Shown here one piece after another: positions 58,801 to 64,000 of a stretch of DNA of 64,000 bases. The notes beneath the pieces are model-generated. The model ran no database searches. It was not told where the DNA came from and saw only the letters and a list, made by a program, of their open reading frames with translations. The stretch's first letter is position 1. Each line of letters begins with the position of its first letter. A program made the translations under genes and the position numbers. This DNA comes from Sphaerolaimus hirsutus (lineage: Eukaryota > Nematoda > Chromadorea > Monhysterida > Sphaerolaimidae), in contig CAXIWS010000359.1 in the NCBI GenBank assembly GCA_964036195.1, forward strand, positions 1 to 64,000, read 5' to 3'.

Positions 58801-61800
58801 TTTTCGGGATAGGGATTGACTTTTCGGGATTGGGATTGACTTTTCGGGATCGGGATCGGGATAGCGGTTTAGGTTCGGGATCGGGATTGGGATCCCGTTT
58901 TAACCATACAAACAATTAAAATTGAAATGGTGCAGTCACTGAAACTAACGACTTGTGCCACGGAGAGCATCGGGCTGGGCGCGGCACGCGTGGGACCTTG
59001 GTAACCGATAGTAGCCGCCTGGTTGTCGACAACGCTGACAATTTGCACGTCATCGTCCATTTCCTGAAAAAAATTGACATTACAATGCGCATTTTGCAAA
59101 CTTCCGCAAAAGTTGAATAAATGTGAGAGAAGCGGTAGCAGCAGCAGCAGCAGCAGCAGTACTACAGCAGCATGAGCAACAACGACTTCACCCAGCGCCA
59201 GTTCACCGCCATGCCACAAGATGGCAGGACAAGCAGGCCGAACACTGCCCTACCACAGCTGAACTTCGCGCAAACGTTTGCGGCACCCGAGTGGCGGCAG
59301 TGGCGCCTCCAGTCTTCATCAAGCAGGGTGCAGCCAACGCAAGTCACGAGTGCGACAAGTGCAGTTTCGACCGCGTCACCCATGAGCGTTGAGGAGAGTG
59401 CTCGTGAGGAGATGGGGAACTCAATGACACCCCTCCATGCAGTAAGTTTTCAGTTTTCCCACCATGCATACATGTTGTGACAAAAAAAGTTGCAATGTGT
59501 TCACCTTTTTATGCAGTTTTCCCACGGTGAATGCAATATGAGTAAAAAGACAGGAAATAATTCAGGAGTAGTTTTCCCACCATGCATACATGTTGTGACA
59601 AAAAAAGTTGCAATGTGTTCACCTTTTTATGCAGTTTTCCCACGGTGAATGCAATATGAGTAAAAAGATAGGAAATAATTCAGGAGTAGTTTTCCCACCA
59701 TGCATACATGTTGTGACAAAAACTTCTACATACAGATGGAGGAGGTGATGCATTTTTGTCGGACCGCGGATGCTCAATTGAAGATGGCCAACAACCGACT
59801 GAAGCTGGCTAAAACTGCCATGACCGAGTTTGAAGGCAAGGTGCCACTCCCAAACCGTGTAAAAATACAAGTAAAATGTAAAATGTCATGCAAAGTGAAA
59901 AGTCGTGTAAGATAACCTGTAAGGCCATTTTATACGACTATGGACACTATTAATAACATTTGTACAATTTCCCTGGCTTTTTACACGGTATGTGAGTGTC
60001 ACCAGGTGAACATGATGACCAAAGCTGGTGAAGTCCTTGTGGCACACGTGAAGCGCACAGAGAAGAAAACAAACGCGTATTACAAAATGCTGCACACTCT
60101 TGTCCCCCCGGAGACCTTGCGCTGCCATGACGTGAACAATTTCATGGATGATTAGTTGATCATCATTGTAGGAACATAGCCATGACATTCAGTGTTCAGA
60201 TCAGACGTAAAAACGACAAAGGCGTCATCCTCTGGCTATGTACCTACATTCTTAATTGTAATACCACTGAAGTCTACCTATCGTGAAAAGTGATACTAAA
60301 AGGGCACCCACACAAACAAGTGATGACTGAATTACACTGAATAAACGTACCTCGGGAGAATGTTGCGACTCTGTTGAGCTCTGCTGTGAAACTTGCTCGG
60401 ACGGTGCAGCGGTACTGCTTTTGGCAGGTGATGGAACAACGTTGACGTAACACGCGTCAGTCTGAGAAAAACAGTTTATTGAAAGTTACTGTCATGGACA
60501 ACGTAGTTGATGAGTATGTAGTCTATGTTATTTCAGAAGTGCATGTGTTATGAAAAAGCTAATATGTTTAGTAAAATGAATCTTCTAATAAACTAAATGG
60601 GTAAATTTAGTAGAATAACGAAAACACCAAAACACCAAAACACCAAAATACATGACACACAGAAACACAACACCTTTTAAACTTACAGCTGAATGGATAA
60701 CACCTGACAATTGCAACTTTGCTTTTTTATGTACAGCAATTTGCAATTAACACTATTCGCTAACCGATACGGCCGCAGGGGATGAATTCGCCTTACTTTC
60801 CAATTCGGGCTTCTCAGTCACTTTGGGCAGCTGTGCGGAAGTTGAAGTCACGCACCAGGTGTTCCCGCCTACAGCGTATTCAGTTCTCGCTGCGGACTCT
60901 TCATTTTCACCCACGATGACCGTTTTCATCTGTGAAAAAGGGATATCAGTTAACAGAAGTGTAATATAATATTTGTAACATAAAAAACGTTTTATACTTA
61001 TTTCACGACCTTTTTTTTTTGTTGTTCCTTTTCAAATGGCGATAACACGTCTGGATTCAGTAATGATCGCACGTGGGTGCCATTTCTGCCATACATCTTT
61101 TCAAATTGTGAAGGCATCAAATACAGATCAGGTCGGTATTTCTGAAACATTTTAGACAATTTCTTCAGTTTTCAGACATGTCTTAAAGTTACAAAAAATC
61201 TAACAACGGTGCCATGACACTGGTGACATTTTTCATCAAGAGGGTGGGTTGCCAATGAATCAGCCACATCGTTTCCGGCTTCCGGTGCCATTTTCCCCTT
61301 TTGAAATGTTTTATTTCATTTCAGAAGTTTTCCCACCAAGTATTCATTGTATGAAAACTTACAACAGTGCTCTCGCCATCGCAGGCTGAAGTCACGGTGA
61401 CGTCTGCATCGGGAAGTGAAGACACAGTGTCAGCCGTGCCTGACTGCGCTTCGGCGGCCGGTTCACACGCGGGCTGAAATTGTGCATACAGAAGTAAACA
61501 AAATATGCAATTTTCCTACATGAAATGCAACATGTGAAAACTAACAGCGCCTTTGTCCTCAACCGCGTCCTGGGTGCAGAACATATCATCCTGGGATTGC
61601 TGTACCGCAGGTTGCGACTTTGCCGCCTGTGAGTGTGGTGCACATGGTGATTTTGGTGATTGAATGGCGTCATGGCGCTGGCGCCATTGTATGGCGCCAC
61701 GATATGGCGCCATTGGCGTCAGCGCTTTCAGTAGGGTGGGTGTGGGTTTGGGGGGGGGGGTTGCCCGAACACCAATCCGTAACTAACCACGTCAACATTC

Positions 61801-63513
61801 TCTGCATCAGTGCTGACGCTGCGCGAACAATTTGAAACTGCATCACTGGCGACTGCGTCCACACCTGCGTCCACACCGGCATCCCGGATTGCGTTGATTT
61901 CGCTTTCGAGCTTCTTCATCTCCAATTCTTGCTGCAAGTGTGAGAAAAAGATTGAAAAAGAGAAAAAGTATGCAAATTGCTAAAAATAAATGCTACAAGT
62001 ATTTTTGAGGGGGGTGGGGGCAATTGTTTACGGATACCGGCGAAGGGGGAGGGGGCGCAACCCCCCTGCCTAGAATTTTTGAAAATTGAGCCTGGAAAAG
62101 TTGCACGAGAACACATTTCCTTACATTTCCATGTCTCACCCCTGAAGGGGGGGGGCGCGCCCTGATCGTAAAATGGTAAATGTAAAAAAAGTATAACCTT
62201 TTTCTTCAAAGCGCGCCGCTTTTTAGTCGCCTCAGCTTGGTTTTTCTTTCTGGCCGCACGCTTGGCAGCCTCCAATTCCTTTTGCTTTTCCTCTTTCAAA
62301 CGCTGTTCCTCCTCTACCCGCTTTTTCTCTTCTTCCTGTTTTTTCTGTTCCTCGAACTCTTTCTGGTGTGCAACAATATCCTGCAAAGTTGTAATTATTG
62401 GGGGGGGGGGCGCGGGGGTTCAATATATATATGCAAAGAAGGGAGAAAAGTATAGAAATCGCTCAAAGTAGGTGAATAATGGCTAAAAATGGGTATATAA
62501 GGACATATAGTACTTAAAAAGAGCTTAAAATTCATAAAATCGCTTAGATATGTACATAACTGGCCGATTTCTGGGGGGGGGGTTTGGTGATACTGTCCAA
62601 CATATTTGCCTACGGAATCGATACGTTTTCGGGCGTACCACATAGATAGATAGCTGAAGGATTTGGATGTTAAAACACACCCCACCCCATCCCCTACAAA
62701 AACCATTAAAATTAAGTTATAACTCACCGGTGAAACCACATTGACAAAGGACCCTGGCAAAACGTCATCCGGTTGTAGAATCCGCTCACTACTCACAGCG
62801 CCATCTTGGTGTGAAGTGTGAGTCTGCGCCCACGCTGCGCCGCGGCTCTGCATGAGTTTTGCCTCGTCTGCAGCCTTTTTCGCTAGCCGGCCGGAACTCC
62901 TGCAAAAATTTCTTAGTGTTCGTTTACTAATTGGCTTACGTCTAAATGACACTGCTACTAGGGTTCAAACGGGATCCCGATCCCGATCCCGGATCCCGTG
63001 AAATTCCGGGATTTACCAGTCCCGATCCCGATCCCGTGACCCCAATCCCGGCCAATCCCGATCCCGATCCCGAAATCTCAAAAAACCAATCCCGATCCCG
63101 AAACCCCAATCCCGATCCCGAAATCTCAAAAAGTGAATCCCGATCCCGAAAAGTCAATCCCGTTTGAACCCTAACTGCTACCTCCTTCCAGAGAATGACC
63201 GCATGAACGAAACACTCAAACCTAAGCGTAAGCCTAAACAGACCCGAAAATATTGTAAAATTGTTGCAAAAAGAATCCCCGATTAATATAATAACCTGTC
63301 GTCAGTTTTAGGCCGCAATTGTGCTCTGGCAGACGGTGCCGGCCGCGCAGTATCTGCTTTGCTGGGCCTTCCTCTTTTGCCACCACCGCCGCGACCGCGT
63401 CCGCCACCGCGTCCGCCGCCGCGTCCGCCCCCGCGCCCAGCGTCCGCGCCGCCGCCTGCGCCGCCAGCGTCCGCGCCGCCGCCGGCGCCGCGATTCGCCG
63501 CCGATTTGACCAT
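52835..63513 (-). CDS. 27-exon gene for an AT-hook nuclear protein, about 1,429 aa
   Basis: Exons on minus: 63513-63296, 62899-62728, 62380-62198, 61931-61788, 61626-61546, 61473-61363, 61297-61205, 61141-61010, 60929-60765, 60461-60351, 59063-58950, 58746-58612, 58480-58259, 58029-57758, 57692-57632, 57429-57229, 56915-56783, 56712-56552, 56142-55941, 55870-55536, 55464-55297, 54970-54746, 54491-54411, 54327-54130, 53784-53551, 53168-53057, 52860-52835. Phases agree throughout (1,430 codons). Exon 1 is Gly/Arg-rich with an AT-hook (KRGRPSK). Exons 3 and 12 are Lys/Glu coiled coil, exon 7 has CHQCH, exon 25 is Ala/Gly repeats (15-bp units), and the C-terminus is acidic. This fits a chromatin or transcription factor; I do not recognise the family. 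21 of 26 introns are phase 0. The last intron is an introner starting GG. Confidence 0.7.
52861..53056 (-). mobile_element. Introner copy G with GG-AG ends, last intron of the AT-hook gene
   Basis: On minus the exon ends GATTCAG and the element starts GGGGCAGTCGCAACCCGTG. It ends GGGTTGGGACTGCCAG then CAG and the last exon. Phase 1 is kept, and the acidic tail continues across the join. The second base of the donor is G instead of T. Confidence 0.75.
53255..53500 (-). repeat. Intronic TTTTCCCACGTTGCA tandem array, part 1
   Basis: About five units of about 60 bp in intron 25 of the AT-hook gene, each with GTTTTCCCACGTTGCATTC then AAAATAGGAATG and TATGTATGAAA. Further arrays of the same unit lie in other introns of this gene. 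Confidence 0.8.
54560..54722 (-). mobile_element. TTTCCGTTTTCC element fragment in intron 22
   Basis: It contains TGTCAACAAAAACTTTTTG and repeated GGAAAACGGAAA modules, the inverse of the element at 16823-17307. It lies wholly within an intron of the AT-hook gene. Confidence 0.5.
54980..55265 (-). repeat. Intronic TTTTCCCACGTTGCA tandem array, part 2
   Basis: About six units, in intron 21, with ATGCATGAAACAGAG spacers. Confidence 0.8.
56175..56475 (-). repeat. Intronic TTTTCCCACGTTGCA tandem array, part 3
   Basis: About seven units, in intron 18, with GCATGAAAAAGAGAGGAG spacers; the last units are nearly identical. Smaller arrays lie at 58066-58195 (intron 13) and 59446-59705 (intron 10). 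Confidence 0.8.
58780..58912. mobile_element. GGGATC-rich element in intron 11 of the AT-hook gene
   Basis: The ends are GGTTAAAACGGGATT and ATCCCGTTTTAACC. The interior repeats GACTTTTCGGGATCGGGATT. Relatives: 62959-63173, 56968-57054, 57541-57620 and 53850-54015. Confidence 0.6.
59172..60155 (+). CDS. Nested plus-strand gene, 174 aa, 3 exons
   Basis: Exons 59172-59441, 59736-59840 and 60006-60155, all phase 0 and GT-AG. It lies inside intron 10 of the AT-hook gene on the opposite strand. The N-terminus is Gln/Ser/Thr-rich. Exons 2-3 form a charged helix (MANNRLKLAKTAMTEFEG; VAHVKRTEKKTNAYYK) that looks like a small coiled-coil subunit. No family recognised. Intron 2 is a full introner copy, and intron 1 holds a duplicated block of the TTTTCCCAC repeat. 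Confidence 0.6.
59841..60005 (+). mobile_element. Introner copy H, intron 2 of the nested gene
   Basis: The exon ends GGCAAG; the element starts GTGCCACTCCCAAACCGTGT and ends TACACGGTATGTGAGTGTCAC followed by CAG. Phase 0 on both sides. The left target copy is AAG rather than CAG. Confidence 0.8.
62959..63173. mobile_element. GGGATC-rich hAT-like element with perfect 8-bp target duplication
   Basis: Ends TAGGGTTCAAACGGGATC and GTTTGAACCCTA are inverse. ACTGCTAC flanks it on the left (62951-62958) and on the right (63174-63181). The interior is a string of CCCGATCCCGA modules. It lies in intron 1 of the AT-hook gene. Confidence 0.75.
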
Positions 63514-63748
63514 TTTCGGCGTATTCTTGGCGATATACGCGTCCGGAGAATTTTTTATTTTTATTTTCTTTTTTACTTTTTGAATTGAAAACCGTAAATG
63601 ACATCATAAGTGTACCAAAAAAAAAATTCGCTTGTGTGAACAGTATTCCATACAAAATGGTCACTTTTTTTTAGTTTTCTCATCGTGACAACATAAGATG
63701 AAAACAACTTATGCCCAAAAGTAAAAAATTTCAAAAGTCGATAAAGAA
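63514..63748. promoter_or_regulatory. Divergent promoter region between two genes
   Basis: 235 bp separate the start codons of the minus-strand AT-hook gene (63513) and the plus-strand gene at 63749. Both starts are strong-looking reading frames, so a bidirectional promoter is likely. No TATA box is evident. Confidence 0.5.
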
Positions 63749-64000
63749 ATGGCGGACGAACCGCAAAACGCGCCGCCTAACGGGGCGCAAAACGCGCCGC
63801 AAAATGCGGCACAAAACGAAATAGAACTAGAGCGCCTAAATAGAATAATTGACGGTCACGTCGATGGCTCAGCGCCGTTGACTGATCAACAGCGCCACTG
63901 TATTTTAGTGTCAATTATTGGTCTGGCAGCTACTGTATTTGATTATGAAGATGACCAGCAGGTGACACTCCCACACACTGGAAAATGTCATGTAAAATGT
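63749..64000 (+). CDS. Start of a plus-strand gene, truncated by the window
   Basis: Exon 1 is 63749-63961 (71 codons, phase 0). It begins MADEPQNAPPNG, has Asn/Gln/Ala-rich repeats of NAPQNA type, then a helical segment (IELERLNRIIDGHV) and an aliphatic stretch (ILVSIIGLAATVF). The exon ends CAGCAG and the next bases, GTGACACTCCCACACACTGG, are the left end of an introner copy. No family recognised from this fragment. Confidence 0.65.
   Translation, partial: MADEPQNAPPNGAQNAPQNAAQNEIELERLNRIIDGHVDGSAPLTDQQRHCILVSIIGLAATVFDYEDDQQVTLPHTGKCHVKC
63962..64000 (+). mobile_element. Introner copy I, left end only
   Basis: GTGACACTCCCACACACTGG followed by AAATGTCATGTAAAATGT matches the family's left arm and directly follows CAG. 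The rest is outside the window. Confidence 0.7.

Noticed and set aside
61205..61297. CHQCH as a CDCA7-type zinc finger
   Set aside because: Only the first CxxC-like pair is present; the following exon lacks the remaining Cys pairs of that domain.
63319..63588. Plus-strand Arg/Pro/Ala-rich open frames
   Set aside because: Antisense of the Gly/Arg-rich first exon of the AT-hook gene.

Overview
The window is eukaryotic, almost certainly from an invertebrate animal. Its protein-coding genes are cut into short exons by GT-AG introns. It carries a metazoan-type Polinton/Maverick element, many families of terminal-inverted-repeat (TIR) DNA elements, and one assembly gap of 200 N. Two junctions are in frame only if the intron starts with GG (53056 on the minus strand, certain in phase; 24461 on the plus strand) and one only if it starts with GA (11870, minus). 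Permissive splice sites together with transposon-derived introns recall appendicularian tunicates (Oikopleura, Fritillaria). That assignment is an inference; no marker gene fixes the taxon.

Layout. 0-9.7 kb is mostly mobile-element debris: hAT-like elements, the ACCGTATTT family, long palindromes. 9.7-13.2 kb (minus) is a 14-exon gene for a Cys/His-containing, Ser-rich protein. 13.2-16.6 kb is repeats. 16.7-18.5 kb (plus) encodes a small type I membrane protein. 19.3-25.5 kb (plus) encodes a secreted-then-anchored coiled-coil protein. 26.8-28.4 kb (plus) encodes a 206-residue acidic/basic protein. 29.2-41.5 kb is the Polinton: a spliced protein-primed DNA polymerase B on plus, and seven packed minus-strand genes (integrase, candidate minor capsid protein, 154-aa basic protein, major capsid protein, protease, packaging ATPase, 221-aa unknown). 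41.6-52.8 kb is repeats plus the gap. 52.8-63.5 kb (minus) is a 27-exon gene for a roughly 1,429-residue AT-hook protein with a small plus-strand gene nested in one intron. At 63.75 kb a divergent plus-strand gene starts and runs out of the window.

The most striking observation is a family of TIR elements (about eleven copies) that behave as introners. The left TIR begins GTGGCAGTCCC and supplies the 5' splice site. The element sits between two copies of CAG, and the second CAG supplies the 3' splice site, so splicing removes the element plus one target copy and leaves the reading frame untouched. Copies form complete, in-phase introns in at least five genes. One of these is the Polinton major capsid gene, so a virus-like element carries an introner. 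A second, unrelated TIR element forms a complete intron of the coiled-coil gene with the same CAG arrangement.

The Polinton reading frames are continuous once short introns are removed: every exon junction of the capsid, integrase, 154-aa and 221-aa genes is in phase. The element therefore looks young or under selection. I could not see its terminal inverted repeats or a target duplication.
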